NCBI GenBank assembly: GCA_018823135.1
Contig: JAHJJF010000086.1
Span: 36,563-100,562 of the forward strand
From: Pseudomonadota bacterium
GTDB taxonomy: Bacteria > Desulfobacterota > Desulfobulbia > Desulfobulbales > CALZHT01
DNA: 64,000 nucleotides
Direction: 5' to 3'
In this document: positions 34,356 to 43,856 of the stretch, one piece after another
Numbering within the stretch: position 1 is the stretch's first letter
How the letters are laid out: each line of letters starts with the position of its first letter
The notes under the pieces: model-generated
Seen by the model: the letters and a program-made list of their open reading frames with translations, nothing else
Told to the model about the DNA's origin: nothing
The model's database searches: none
Translations under genes and position numbers: made by a program

Positions 34356-37316
34356 ATGGGGTTAACAAAAGATCTCAGCTTCCAGGACTTTGAGGCTGAT
34401 TTCAAGGTTTTTCACGAGCTGATGCCCAACAGGATCAGAAAGGTCCTGCTGGTTCTGAGCCTCTTTGATGCCTTCATCCTCGAAGAAGGAGGAAGCCTCA
34501 CTTCCAAGATCGTCAGCGAATACCGCGGGCTCAACCTCAGCCATCCTCCCCGTCTGGTCCGGGTCCCATCCGGAAAAGAAGCCTTAAAAATACTCAAAAC
34601 AACTGATTTTGACCTGGTCATCACCCTGCCCCAGGTGGATGACATGGATTATTTTACTCTGGGCAGAGAGATCAAAAAAATCAATCCGCATCTGCCGGTT
34701 ATTCTTTTAACCCACAGCCTCAAGGGCATTTGCTCTGATCCTCGGGAACTTGCTGTAAACGGCATTGATAAAATGTTTCTCTGGTCTGTTGATCCAGATT
34801 TCCTCATGTCCCTTGTAAAAAATGTCGAGGACCACCTCAACGCGGCAGCCGACACCCGTACCGCCATGGTCCGGGTAATCATTCTGGTTGAGGATTCCCC
34901 CTATTACCGTTCCAGATTCCTGCCTTTCCTGTATAGGGAAATCGTCCAGCAGACCCAGGCGGTTCTTGACGAAAGCCTGAACCAGGAACACCGGTTATTG
35001 AAAATGCGGGCCAGGCCCAAAATCCTGGTTGCGGAAAACTATGAGGACGCAATCTCGCTCTATAACCGTTACCAGCCCTTTGTATTTGCAGTGCTTTCGG
35101 ACGTGCGGTTCCCTAAAAAAAGCAAACTGACCGATAATACCGGCGTCTCCCTGCTCAGAAAAATCCGCCGTCAAACCCCTGACCTGCCGCTTCTGTTGCT
35201 CAGTTCCGAGCCTGGCAATAAACAACATGCCGCCCGGATCCCGGCAACCTTTATTGACAAGAACTCCCAGTCATTAAACGATGAGATTGAGGCTTTTTTT
35301 CTTGCGCATCTGGGATTTGGTGATTTCATCTTCCGCAACCCGGACGGAGTGGTTATCGGCAATGCGGCAAACCTCCATGCATTTGAAAATACCATCCGCA
35401 TCCTGCCGGCTGAATCACTGAAATATCATGCCATGGGAAATCATTTTTCCCATTGGGTCATGGCCCGTTCCGAGATCGGCCTTGCGGCATTGCTCGATAA
35501 AAACCGGCTTTCCGCAATAGTTGACCTGGAGGAGCTGCGCCATGACATCGTCTCAAAAATTCACCTCCTGAGAAAATGCCGGCAACTTGGAGTTGTCGCG
35601 CCCTTTGATTCCAAGGATTTTGATCCGGCAATCATGGATTTCGTGACAATCGGCAAAGGTTCCCTGGGTGGCAAAGCCTTGGGCCTGGCATTCATGGCAG
35701 CCCAGTTTCGGAACAACCTGGAGCTGTTTGATAAATTTCCCGGTATCGCGATTAAGATCCCGCAAACCTGCGTGATCACCACTGACGGATTTGACGCCTT
35801 TGTCACTCACAACAGCTTGAATCTGCAAAAACTGCCGGATAAAGACCAGGACATCGCCGATCTCTTTCTGCAGGCCCAAATGCCTGAATGGCTGGAAAAA
35901 GAGCTCAGTGACTATCTGGCTCATATAAACACCCCATTATCTATCCGTTCCTCCAGCCTGCTTGAAGATGCGCAATACAAGCCATACGCCGGCCTCTTTG
36001 AAACATTCATGATCCCCAATAACCATGAGTATTTCAAGGTACGGCTGACGCACCTCCTGGCATCAGTCAAACTGGTGTTTGCATCTTCCTGCTTTGCAGG
36101 TCCACGGGCCTTTTCAAAGGCAGTTCAGACCACCGGCCGCGAAAGCATGGCAGTAATCATCCAGCACCTGGTGGGCAGTCATCACGGAGAATATTATTAC
36201 CCGGCCATTTCCGGGGTTGCGCAGTCCCATAATTATTATCCGTTCGGAAATGTACAGCCAGAAGAAGGCACGGCAATGATTGCCCTGGGTTTTGGCAAGA
36301 CCGTGGTTGAAGGCGAAAAATCCTTACGCTTTACCCCAAAGTATCAGAAAATACTGCCACAATTTTCCACGGTTGAAGATATGCTCAACTACAGCCAGCG
36401 CTATTTCTACGCACTGCGCATAAAAGATTACCCCGAATCCCTCAAATTTTCCAAGAACTCCAACCTGGAAAAAAGAGAGCTTGCTGATGCAGAACAGGAA
36501 TTTCCCGTGCAACGGTTGTGCAGCACTTATTTTCCGGAAGAAAACCGCATCAGAGACAGTTTCAATCCGGGCCCCAAGGTTCTCACTTTTGCCAATGTGT
36601 TAAAACATGGCATATTCCCATTGCCTGAAATTCTTATCGAACTCCTTGCCATAGGCAGAAAAGGCATGGGCTGCCCGGTTGAAATCGAGTTTTCAGCCGA
36701 TCTTTCAGAAAAGGATCATTCGGGGGATTTCTTTTTTTTACAAATCCGTCCCATGGTGGCCGGCAATGAACGTTTGAAGGTGGAAATAACCGAAGAGGAG
36801 ATACAAAAGGCTTTCTGTTACTCTCAAGAAAGCATGGGATTTGCCCATGACCGGAAAATCTCCGAAATCGTCTATGTAAAGCCCGATAGCTTTGATCCGG
36901 CACAAACCAGACGGATAGCTGATGAAATCAAAAAGATCAATGCCTTGTTGTCAAAAGATAATCAACCGTATCTGCTCATCGGACCCGGAAGATGGGGATC
37001 GGCCGACCCCTGGCTGGGCATCCCTGTCCAATGGCAGGACATTTCAGGGGTCGGTGCAATGATTGAATTGAGAAATGAGCAACTCAAGGCCGACCCTTCC
37101 CAGGGATCACATTTTTTCCACAACATCACATCACTGGGCATCCCCTATATCACCGTGACTGAGGGCAAAGACATTCTCGACTGGCAATGGCTCAGCTCCA
37201 TACCCGTAATTGAAGAAACCAGATACCTGCGGCATGTTTGTTTGAAAAAGCCATTCACTCTGAAAGTGGATGGAGCAGGAACCAGGCAATGCGTTATGAT
37301 CACAGACCGGGAATAA
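34356..37316 (+). CDS. PEP/pyruvate-binding protein with receiver-like domains
   Basis: This protein has 986 residues from the ATG at 34356; a TTG at 34311 would add 15. Residues about 30-155 and 173-320 look like two receiver-type alpha/beta domains (VIILVEDSPYYRSRFLPFLY and AVLSDVRFPKK in the second). From about 435 a PPDK/PEP-synthase nucleotide-binding domain follows (GKGSLGGKALGLAFM, LSIRSSSLLEDAQYKPYAGL, FLQIRPMV). The phosphohistidine and PEP-barrel domains of PEP synthase are absent, replaced by a C-terminal domain with GPGRWGSADPWLGIPV. It is probably a regulated nucleotide-dependent protein. It lies between kor and gdhA. Confidence 0.82.
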   Translation: MGLTKDLSFQDFEADFKVFHELMPNRIRKVLLVLSLFDAFILEEGGSLTSKIVSEYRGLNLSHPPRLVRVPSGKEALKILKTTDFDLVITLPQVDDMDYFTLGREIKKINPHLPVILLTHSLKGICSDPRELAVNGIDKMFLWSVDPDFLMSLVKNVEDHLNAAADTRTAMVRVIILVEDSPYYRSRFLPFLYREIVQQTQAVLDESLNQEHRLLKMRARPKILVAENYEDAISLYNRYQPFVFAVLSDVRFPKKSKLTDNTGVSLLRKIRRQTPDLPLLLLSSEPGNKQHAARIPATFIDKNSQSLNDEIEAFFLAHLGFGDFIFRNPDGVVIGNAANLHAFENTIRILPAESLKYHAMGNHFSHWVMARSEIGLAALLDKNRLSAIVDLEELRHDIVSKIHLLRKCRQLGVVAPFDSKDFDPAIMDFVTIGKGSLGGKALGLAFMAAQFRNNLELFDKFPGIAIKIPQTCVITTDGFDAFVTHNSLNLQKLPDKDQDIADLFLQAQMPEWLEKELSDYLAHINTPLSIRSSSLLEDAQYKPYAGLFETFMIPNNHEYFKVRLTHLLASVKLVFASSCFAGPRAFSKAVQTTGRESMAVIIQHLVGSHHGEYYYPAISGVAQSHNYYPFGNVQPEEGTAMIALGFGKTVVEGEKSLRFTPKYQKILPQFSTVEDMLNYSQRYFYALRIKDYPESLKFSKNSNLEKRELADAEQEFPVQRLCSTYFPEENRIRDSFNPGPKVLTFANVLKHGIFPLPEILIELLAIGRKGMGCPVEIEFSADLSEKDHSGDFFFLQIRPMVAGNERLKVEITEEEIQKAFCYSQESMGFAHDRKISEIVYVKPDSFDPAQTRRIADEIKKINALLSKDNQPYLLIGPGRWGSADPWLGIPVQWQDISGVGAMIELRNEQLKADPSQGSHFFHNITSLGIPYITVTEGKDILDWQWLSSIPVIEETRYLRHVCLKKPFTLKVDGAGTRQCVMITDRE

Positions 37317-37326
37317 TAATAAATGC

Positions 37327-37472
37327 AGGCACAAAGGCACATATAAGCGGGGACATCGAGGTCCTGAACCGCAGCCTCATGAAATCCTCTAACATTACAG
37401 TGAGTTAAAAATCATTTCAGGATCACTCTTTCATTTCCTGTTTTATGCTTTCTGCCTTCTGCCTCTGTGCCT
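37327..37472. repeat. Class A inverted repeat (imperfect)
   Basis: Arms aggcacaaaggca (37327-37339) and tgcctctgtgcct (37460-37472) match with one mismatch. The region sits between the PEP-binding gene and gdhA and belongs to the same family as 34110-34239. No gene is supported. Confidence 0.6.
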
Positions 37473-37561
37473 TGACACTTTTTAAGGCAAAGCAACTGAC
37501 TCTGACCTGGACCTGAAGACCGGGTTTCTAATTCTCAATTAAACAAACAAAGAGGTTTTCA

Positions 37562-38911
37562 ATGTCTGAATTCATGGAGCGAATAATCGAGAAAAATCCA
37601 GGGGAAAAAGAATTCCATCAGGCGGTGAGCGAGGTACTGGAATCGGTGAAACCGGTGTTGGATCGAAACCCTGAATACCGCAAAGCCGGGGTTCTTCAAA
37701 GAATAACCGAACCGGAGCGGGTTATCATCTTCAGAGTGCCCTGGATGGACGACCAGGAGCAGGTCCAGGTCAACCGCGGCTTCCGGGTGGAAATGAACAG
37801 CGCCATCGGCCCCTATAAAGGCGGATTGCGATTTCACCCTTCGGTCAATCTTGGCATCATGAAATTTCTGGCCTTTGAACAGGTCTATAAAAATGCCCTG
37901 ACTACCCTGGCCATGGGCGGCGGCAAGGGCGGCTCAGATTTCGATCCCAAAAGAAAATCAGACAATGAAGTCATGCGGTTCTGCCAGAGTTTCATGGCAG
38001 AGCTTTTCCGCCATATCGGCCCGAACACCGATGTTCCGGCCGGTGATATCGGCGTCGGCGCCCGGGAAATCGGCTTTCTCTTCGGCATGTATCGAAAACT
38101 GAAAAATGAATTCACCGGAGTCCTCACCGGCAAAAGTCTCAACTGGGGCGGCAGTCTTATCCGCCCGGAGGCCACGGGATACGGAAACGTTTATTTCGCT
38201 GCAGAAATGCTTGCCACCAGAAATGAAACCCTTGAGAATAAGGTTTGCCTGGTTTCCGGAAGTGGCAATGTTGCGCAATTCACCACTGAAAAACTTCTCG
38301 AACTCAATGCAAAAGTGGTCACCCTTTCGGATTCATCCGGCTATATCTATGACCAGGAGGGAATTGATGCGGATAAACTCAAGTTTGTCAAAGAACTCAA
38401 GACAATCAGAAGGGGCAGAATCCAGGAATATACCGAACAATACCCGACGGCAGTGTATACCAAGACGGATGCATCACTGGGGCACAACCCCTTATGGAAT
38501 CATCAGGCCCATTGCGCCTTTCCAAGCGCCACGGAAAACGAGATAAACGGCAAAGACGCCCAGAATATGATTAATAATGGCGTGAACCTGGTAAGTGAAG
38601 GCGCCAATATGCCGTCAACACCTGAGGCAATCGACATATTCCTTCACAATAAAATCCTCTACGCTCCGGGAAAAGCGGCCAATGCCGGCGGGGTTGCGGT
38701 ATCAGGTCTTGAAATGGCCCAAAACAGCATGCGCCTCAACTGGCCAAGGGAAGAAGTGGACAGCCGCCTCAAATTCATCATGAAGAGCATTCACAAGACC
38801 TGTCTTGACGCGGCTTCAGAATACGGCAAACCGGGCAATTATGTGGCTGGGGCCAACATAGCCGGTTTTGTCAAAGTGGTGAATGCCATGCTGGACCAGG
38901 GACTGGTGTGA
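37562..38911 (+). CDS. gdhA: NADP-type glutamate dehydrogenase
   Basis: The 449 residues match the hexameric short-form enzyme. The substrate-binding PYKGGLRFHPSVN, GGGKGGSDFDPKRKS and the nucleotide-binding SGSGNVAQF motif are all present. NADP specificity is suggested by family resemblance, not proven. AGAGGT precedes the ATG. It makes glutamate from 2-oxoglutarate and ammonia, fitting with the 2-oxoacid oxidoreductase operon upstream. Confidence 0.93.
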   Translation: MSEFMERIIEKNPGEKEFHQAVSEVLESVKPVLDRNPEYRKAGVLQRITEPERVIIFRVPWMDDQEQVQVNRGFRVEMNSAIGPYKGGLRFHPSVNLGIMKFLAFEQVYKNALTTLAMGGGKGGSDFDPKRKSDNEVMRFCQSFMAELFRHIGPNTDVPAGDIGVGAREIGFLFGMYRKLKNEFTGVLTGKSLNWGGSLIRPEATGYGNVYFAAEMLATRNETLENKVCLVSGSGNVAQFTTEKLLELNAKVVTLSDSSGYIYDQEGIDADKLKFVKELKTIRRGRIQEYTEQYPTAVYTKTDASLGHNPLWNHQAHCAFPSATENEINGKDAQNMINNGVNLVSEGANMPSTPEAIDIFLHNKILYAPGKAANAGGVAVSGLEMAQNSMRLNWPREEVDSRLKFIMKSIHKTCLDAASEYGKPGNYVAGANIAGFVKVVNAMLDQGLV

Positions 38912-39035
38912 CGAAATCGTCATCAAACCATCTGTTCTTTCGATTTAATACATCTCTCTCTTGCCTGTTAAGCAGAAAAGGCTTACCAAGTAAGTATGAG
39001 TGTCAAACAACTTAAGATTACAGGAGGAGTAAGAC

Positions 39036-39278
39036 ATGACAGGAACCAGCGATAAACATTGTGCAAACTGCGGTCAGACAATCCCTGAAGGTTTCACAGC
39101 CCAACTGTGTCCAAGCTGTGGTCTTACATATTGGAAGTGCGGAAATTGCGGTTTTCTTTTAACTGCCGCCACTCCGCCCAACACATGCCCTAGCTGCAAA
39201 CAGACCTGCGAGTTCAAGAACGTGACCTGTTACACCCCAGATTGCGGCGGACCTGGAAATATTGATCCACGACTCTAA
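39036..39278 (+). CDS. Zinc-ribbon protein
   Basis: An 80-residue protein with five CxxC pairs: CANCGQ, CPSCGL, CGNCGF, CPSCKQ and a CYTPDC variant, arranged as a double or triple zinc ribbon. It has no other domain. AGGAGGAG precedes the ATG. Such proteins usually bind nucleic acid or a protein partner. It follows gdhA by 124 bases; a shared transcript is possible but not shown. Confidence 0.8.
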   Translation: MTGTSDKHCANCGQTIPEGFTAQLCPSCGLTYWKCGNCGFLLTAATPPNTCPSCKQTCEFKNVTCYTPDCGGPGNIDPRL

Positions 39279-39294
39279 CTCAGGGGAGATTGAA

Positions 39295-39384
39295 ATGGGT
39301 GGGAATTATTCGGGAATTCATGAAAGATTATCCAGACAAACAACATTAAATTACAAACTTAACTCACTGTTATATGGCAATTAA
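39295..39384 (+). CDS. Possible 29-residue small protein
   Basis: A short frame with a good site (GGGGAG six bases before ATG) reads MGGNYSGIHERLSRQ and ends LNSLLYGN. It begins 17 bases after the zinc-ribbon gene. There is no homology evidence, so it may be chance. Confidence 0.3.
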   Translation: MGGNYSGIHERLSRQTTLNYKLNSLLYGN

Positions 39385-39399
39385 GACAAAACAAGCAAA

Positions 39400-40899
39400 T
39401 CACCCGAAAGAACGCTTTTCTCTGCGTGGCCTCACTGGTCTCTTGTTTCTATCATACTCTTTTTTGGGGGGCGCCTTGATCACTGGAGGAGGCAGGATAA
39501 GCCAGTCATCTTCAGGCTGGATACAGTGGAGCTTTTCGCCGATGAACTCCTCGATATCCGGCAGATAAAACGAATCACTTTCATCGGCAAAACTTACCGA
39601 TGTCCCACTCAGCCCGGCACGTCCTGTCCTGCCTATCCTGTGCACATAATCCTCCGCCTCAAAGGGCAGCGTGTAATTGATTACATGACTGATTTTTTCT
39701 ATATGAATGCCGCGGCCGGCAACATCGGTTGCCACCAGCACGCGTATTTTACCGTTGCGGAAATTATCAAGGGTTTTCGCCCGTTTATGCTGCGGCACGT
39801 CACCGGAAAGAATTGCGCAGTCGATACCGTATCTGGTCAATTTATCTGAAAGTGTCTTGGTCTGGTCCTTTCTGTTGCAGAAGACAATCACCCGTTCCAA
39901 CTTCTGACCCTGGATTATATTATAGAGAAGAGCAAATTTATTCTTGCCGGTAACCAGATAAACCAGCTGATTCACTGTATCGGTAACAACCTGATCCGGC
40001 TCAATTTCAACAACTATGGGGTTTTTTGTCCATTGAGAGGATAACTGGATGACCTCGGGGGTCAACGTCGCGCTGAACAATAAAGTCTGTCGCCGTTCCT
40101 TATCCGGGGTACTGTAAACGATACGCCGGACATCAGGGATAAATCCCATATTAAGCATCCTGTCCGCCTCATCAATAACCAGAATTTCAACACGGCCAAG
40201 GTTAATTATGTTCTGACGCTGAAAATCCATGAGCCGACCCGGAGTAGCCACGACAATGTCCACCTTTTGCCCGGAGAGCTGTTTTTGTTGTTTTGCATAA
40301 TCAACACCGCCGAAGACCGCAACAACCTCTACAGAGGCATATTTCGCGAGAATCTTGGCATCCTCAACGATCTGCATGACAAGTTCGCGGGTCGGGGCCA
40401 GGATCAAGGCCCGCGGTTCACCATTTTTTCTCCCCTGGGGTGGGGCTTTACTGAGAATCGTTGTCAGAATTGTGATGAGAAATGCCGCGGTTTTACCAGT
40501 GCCGGTCTGGGCGCGTCCGGTAGCATCACTTCCGGTAATAGTGCTTGAGAGCATCTCGGCCTGGATCGGTGTACAATACTGAAACCCGGTATCGGCAATT
40601 GCGTGGATGATCTCATTGGGAAGACTCAAGTCGTGAAATCGGGTCTTACCCTCTTGAACCGGGACCTGAAACTGGGATTCATCCCATAAAATAGGCTCAT
40701 GCTCCGAAACAAGAGTTTTGTCCTGTACTCGTTTAGGTGGCCGGCGCTTCCTTGTTTTTCGAACAATTTGGGGCGACCCTGAGACATCCACTGTCTCAGA
40801 CCTCGAGGCACTAGCCACAATCGGAGCCTTCTCTTTTTTCCCTTGAGTTAATTCACTGATTTTCTTGGTAAATTTATTGATGATTTTTCTGATAAACAT
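39400..40899 (-). CDS. DEAD-box RNA helicase (RhlB/RhlE-like)
   Basis: This protein has 499 residues. A basic, low-complexity N-terminal extension of about 85 residues ([10 protein letters not shown]) precedes the core. The Q motif is in [20 protein letters not shown], Walker A is AQTGTGKT at 130-137, then [16 protein letters not shown] and [10 protein letters not shown]. The C-terminus ends in a second basic tail ([15 protein letters not shown]). Core architecture is RhlB/RhlE-like. It unwinds short RNA duplexes, in RNA decay or ribosome assembly. Confidence 0.92.
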   Translation of the reverse strand: MFIRKIINKFTKKISELTQGKKEKAPIVASASRSETVDVSGSPQIVRKTRKRRPPKRVQDKTLVSEHEPILWDESQFQVPVQEGKTRFHDLSLPNEIIHAIADTGFQYCTPIQAEMLSSTITGSDATGRAQTGTGKTAAFLITILTTILSKAPPQGRKNGEPRALILAPTRELVMQIVEDAKILAKYASVEVVAVFGGVDYAKQQKQLSGQKVDIVVATPGRLMDFQRQNIINLGRVEILVIDEADRMLNMGFIPDVRRIVYSTPDKERRQTLLFSATLTPEVIQLSSQWTKNPIVVEIEPDQVVTDTVNQLVYLVTGKNKFALLYNIIQGQKLERVIVFCNRKDQTKTLSDKLTRYGIDCAILSGDVPQHKRAKTLDNFRNGKIRVLVATDVAGRGIHIEKISHVINYTLPFEAEDYVHRIGRTGRAGLSGTSVSFADESDSFYLPDIEEFIGEKLHCIQPEDDWLILPPPVIKAPPKKEYDRNKRPVRPRREKRSFG

Positions 40900-41287
40900 T
40901 AAATCGATATCCTGAATCTTTTCTCCGAGCGATTAATAAATGAGGTTATTGGCAAAATAAAACACCTCGTGTCTGTCCAAAAATATGGGTTTTCGATATC
41001 TCGTAAACACACCTTCTTCCGAGGAAGCTGAACGTCAATCTGGAAAGCGGTTACAAGTATTACAAAGAGAGAGGACGAAAGGACCATTTGTGGACAACCA
41101 CTAGTTGGTCTCCGGGGAGTTTCCAGAAAACAATTGTCGAGGATGTTACCTTTTTTACGTTCCTTTTAACAACTATTCTTTTAAAATAGAAGAACTGTTC
41201 TTTACCCTATATTGTTTGCTTATAAAACCTAAATAAATCTTTTCATACAATTATCCATTGCGACATGCAGTCAAAAAGGAGGCCAAG
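40900..41287. other. Long helicase leader / divergent region
   Basis: These 388 bases separate the divergent helicase and nitroreductase genes. No credible gene is present. A long untranslated leader for the helicase is plausible. Only short imperfect palindromes are seen. Confidence 0.45.
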
Positions 41288-41806
41288 ATGAACCCTGATC
41301 TGCAATTTATCTTTAAGCGACGCAGTGTACGCAAGTTTACAGAAAAACCCATCCCGGATTCATTCATTACCGACCTTCTTGAAGCTGCCATGGCCGCACC
41401 TTCAGCCGTAGCAAGAGATCCCTGGCATTACCTGGTAATCAATAATAAAGAAACCCTTGGTAAAATTGCCAATGTCCTGCCCCATGGAAGAATGCTCAAA
41501 AATGCTGCGGCCGCATTTATCGTCTGCGGCGAGATAGGCAAAGCCCATGACCAACAGGAATCCTACATGCTGCAAGACCTGAGCGCTTCAGTTGAAAACA
41601 TCCTGCTTGCCGCCACCGCTCTTGGTCTTGGCTCCTGCTGGCTCGGGGTTCATCCCAGACCGGAAAGAATGGATGACATCACAAAATTATTTGATCTGCC
41701 GGCAAATATCATCCCGATGTGCGGCATTGCACTGGGATGGCCGGCGGAAAACCATCCGCCCAGAACCCGCTATAATGAAGATTGCGTACACATGGGGAAA
41801 TGGTAA
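41288..41806 (+). CDS. Nitroreductase-family protein
   Basis: A 172-residue FMN-dependent nitroreductase-fold protein. The start ATG at 41288 has AAGGAGG upstream. The FMN-phosphate motif RRSVRKFTEKPI is near residue 13, followed by AAMAAPSAVARDPWHYLV and, near the C-terminus, LGSCWLGVHPRPERM and GIALGWPAE. The enzyme probably reduces nitro or other electrophilic groups using NAD(P)H. It appears to be monocistronic. Confidence 0.9.
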   Translation: MNPDLQFIFKRRSVRKFTEKPIPDSFITDLLEAAMAAPSAVARDPWHYLVINNKETLGKIANVLPHGRMLKNAAAAFIVCGEIGKAHDQQESYMLQDLSASVENILLAATALGLGSCWLGVHPRPERMDDITKLFDLPANIIPMCGIALGWPAENHPPRTRYNEDCVHMGKW

Positions 41807-41870
41807 GGAACTCCCCCGCGGCAAATGCGCTATGACCTCAGGCTACGGGGTATCAGAAATTAGCAGTCAG

Positions 41871-41962
41871 AATTCAGAAACCAGAAGTCAGAAACAAAAT
41901 CTTTAAAGCCTTCCTGCTTCCTTTAAGTTTATCTTCTGAATTCCGGCCCCTGGCTCCTGCAT
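41871..41962. repeat. Class B inverted repeat
   Basis: The 9-base arms aattcagaa (41871-41879) and ttctgaatt (41934-41942) face each other, flanked by cagaagtcag and ggcccctggctcctg. The right arm is clearly homologous to the right arm near 42441-42467. Confidence 0.6.
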
Positions 41963-42000
41963 ACAAAAATGAATACTGTCTTGAGAAATACTACTCGACA

Positions 42001-42213
42001 TTAACTCAATGATATGGAAATACCGCGGCGAAGATAAGTAGGCCGGTCAAGAAGCTTCACACTACTATACTCCCTTTGCTGATTAATCGCTACCTGATCT
42101 CGCGCGAAGCCTGGGCTATTCAGTCTTTGAGTGCAGCAATGTGCATGTTCTTCATGTACTATTTTCCCTTCATCCCTGTGCAATCCCAAAAAAAGTTTCA
42201 TTTTCCCAAACAT
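42001..42213 (-). CDS. Possible 70-residue small protein
   Basis: A frame from ATG 42213 has an excellent site, GGAGGTGGAA, and reads MFGKMKLFLGLHRDEGKIV followed by HEEHAHCCTQRLNS. The larger ORF to 42270 has no site. No family is recognised. The TGGGACA palindrome at 42273-42291 lies just upstream, as in the divergent pair at 29994/30262. The strong site and palindrome support a real gene. Confidence 0.5.
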   Translation of the reverse strand: MFGKMKLFLGLHRDEGKIVHEEHAHCCTQRLNSPGFARDQVAINQQREYSSVKLLDRPTYLRRGISISLS

Positions 42214-42272
42214 TTTCCACCTCCAGGTCTTTATCTTTTGTGTAAAATTTACTATCACTATAAAGACCATGG

Positions 42273-42291
42273 TGGGACAAATACTGTCCCA
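42273..42291. promoter_or_regulatory. TGGGACA palindrome, candidate operator (copy 2)
   Basis: The sequence is TGGGACA-AATAC-TGTCCCA, with the same 7-base arms and 5-base spacer as the copy at 30174-30192. It lies about 60 bases upstream of the 70-residue minus gene. It has no T-run and does not sit behind any gene. Confidence 0.55.
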
Positions 42292-42367
42292 TGCTGGAAA
42301 TTCTTTTGACTGTCACCTTCCCTGCGGCAGATACGTTATGATTTTCTAGCTACGGGGCATCAATGTC

Positions 42368-42467
42368 AGGAGCCAGGAGCCAGGAGCCAGGAGCCAGGAG
42401 CCAGAAAAAAAATCTGTAGATCTTTCTTTTTCAAGCTTATCTTCTGAATTCCTACTACCGGCTCCTG
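42368..42467. repeat. Class B repeat with five aggagcc units
   Basis: Five exact tandem copies of aggagcc run from 42368 to 42402. The right arm ggctcctg (42460-42467) pairs with them. The right arm also shares cttctgaattcc with the element at 41934-41944. It lies in the gap before the WYL regulator. Confidence 0.7.
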
Positions 42468-42558
42468 TATTCAAAATGTTTTGACCATGCACCATTTAAT
42501 CAGATAATCCCGTGACTACTTTGCGAGCCGCAGGTATTTACCCTAAAGGATAGTTAAA

Positions 42559-43608
42559 ATGCCCAAAGATAAGACTCAGTTATTACGCCATATTTTTATT
42601 GATCAGAAAATCAGACAAGGTATGAAATCAGGAAGGCTTGCCAACTGCACAAGCATGGCAGAAGAATACGAGGTGAGCAGAAAAAGCATTCTACGGGACA
42701 TGGATTATCTGAAAAACCAGCGGGATGCGCCCATCGAATACGACCCGCAGAAAAGAGGATATTATTATACGGAAGAAAACTACGCCCTGCCGGCAATCAG
42801 TATTAATGAAAGCGATCTCTTTGCGCTGCTGATCGCTGAAAAAGCACTGAAGCAGCATGAAAATACCCCGATATATGGAAACCTTGTTTCAGTGTTCAAA
42901 AAAATAGAAAAGGCTCTCCCGGATAAAATTATTGTAGACCCTACCTGGATAGACAGTCGATTTACCGTCATCGGTGAACGGAGCACCCGCATTGATCCGC
43001 AAATCTGGGAAACAATATCCAAAGCCCTTCAGAAAAACCTGGCTCTATCAATCAGCTATCATAAACCTGGGGGGGATGCGCCAAGCAAACGCAAAGTAAA
43101 TCCCTATCAGGTCGTGAGTTTCCAGGGTGAATGGTATCTGGTCGGCCATTGCGGCCTGCGGAACAAAACCCTGACCTTTGCGGTTTCGAGAATAACGCAG
43201 GCTGACCTTCTGCCGGAGGAGTTCACCATTCCCGACGATTTCGACTCAACACAATACTCTGCAAAACGCTTTGGGATTTTTTCCGGTGAGCAAACCCAGC
43301 AGGTAAAAATACGATTCAACCCGGAAACAGCGATATACATCAAAGAGAGAGAATGGCACAAGGAACAGACTATGGAAGAATATGATGATGGCAGCCTTGT
43401 CCTTGGTTTTGAAACAGACCACCTGTTCGAGGTAAAACGCTGGGTATTGTCCTGGGGAAGGGGCGCCTTGGTTTTAGCGCCGGATCAGCTTGTCGTGGAT
43501 ATCAGGGATGAAGTGAATTGTCTGGCCAAAACATATTCTGCTTCCCAGCCTAAACAACCATCCACCAAAAAGAAAGCTCCTGGCATGCAAACCCTGCCGG
43601 GGTTTTAA
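42559..43608 (+). CDS. WYL-domain transcriptional regulator
   Basis: This protein has 349 residues. An N-terminal helix-turn-helix (TSMAEEYEVSRKSILRDMDY) is followed by a WYL domain (about 160-300, with GDAPSKRKVNPYQVVSFQGE and WYLVGHCGLRNKTLTFAVSR) and a C-terminal WCX-type extension. AAAGGA lies upstream of the ATG. WYL regulators usually sense nucleic acid or nucleotide ligands and control DNA repair or defence genes. No obvious defence genes are adjacent here. Confidence 0.9.
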   Translation: MPKDKTQLLRHIFIDQKIRQGMKSGRLANCTSMAEEYEVSRKSILRDMDYLKNQRDAPIEYDPQKRGYYYTEENYALPAISINESDLFALLIAEKALKQHENTPIYGNLVSVFKKIEKALPDKIIVDPTWIDSRFTVIGERSTRIDPQIWETISKALQKNLALSISYHKPGGDAPSKRKVNPYQVVSFQGEWYLVGHCGLRNKTLTFAVSRITQADLLPEEFTIPDDFDSTQYSAKRFGIFSGEQTQQVKIRFNPETAIYIKEREWHKEQTMEEYDDGSLVLGFETDHLFEVKRWVLSWGRGALVLAPDQLVVDIRDEVNCLAKTYSASQPKQPSTKKKAPGMQTLPGF

Positions 43609-43689
43609 GACTATACTCAGCTTTCTGATTATTTCTAATTTACTGAAATTACTGGAGTTATTTTAAAAAATCAGTGCCATTAATTCACT

Positions 43690-43770
43690 GCCTTAGGTAC
43701 CCAGAAGTCAGAATGTAGAATTCAGAATAAAAAATTTTACAGCGTTTCTCCTGACTCCTGACTACAAAAA
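43690..43770. repeat. Class B repeat
   Basis: A left part with cagaagtcagaa and agaattcagaa and a right part with ctcctgactcctgac form an imperfect inverted arrangement in the gap after the WYL gene. It resembles the other class B elements. Confidence 0.5.
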
Positions 43771-43856
43771 TCTAAATTCAAATTGTGCAACATGATCCAT
43801 GTTGCGGATTAATTCATTTTATTTCAGATAGTTAAGCCTACCAAAAAGATTAAATG

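Noticed and set aside
42368..42402. CRISPR-like tandem repeat
   Set aside because: Seven-base units without spacers; it is a simple tandem repeat within a larger inverted element.
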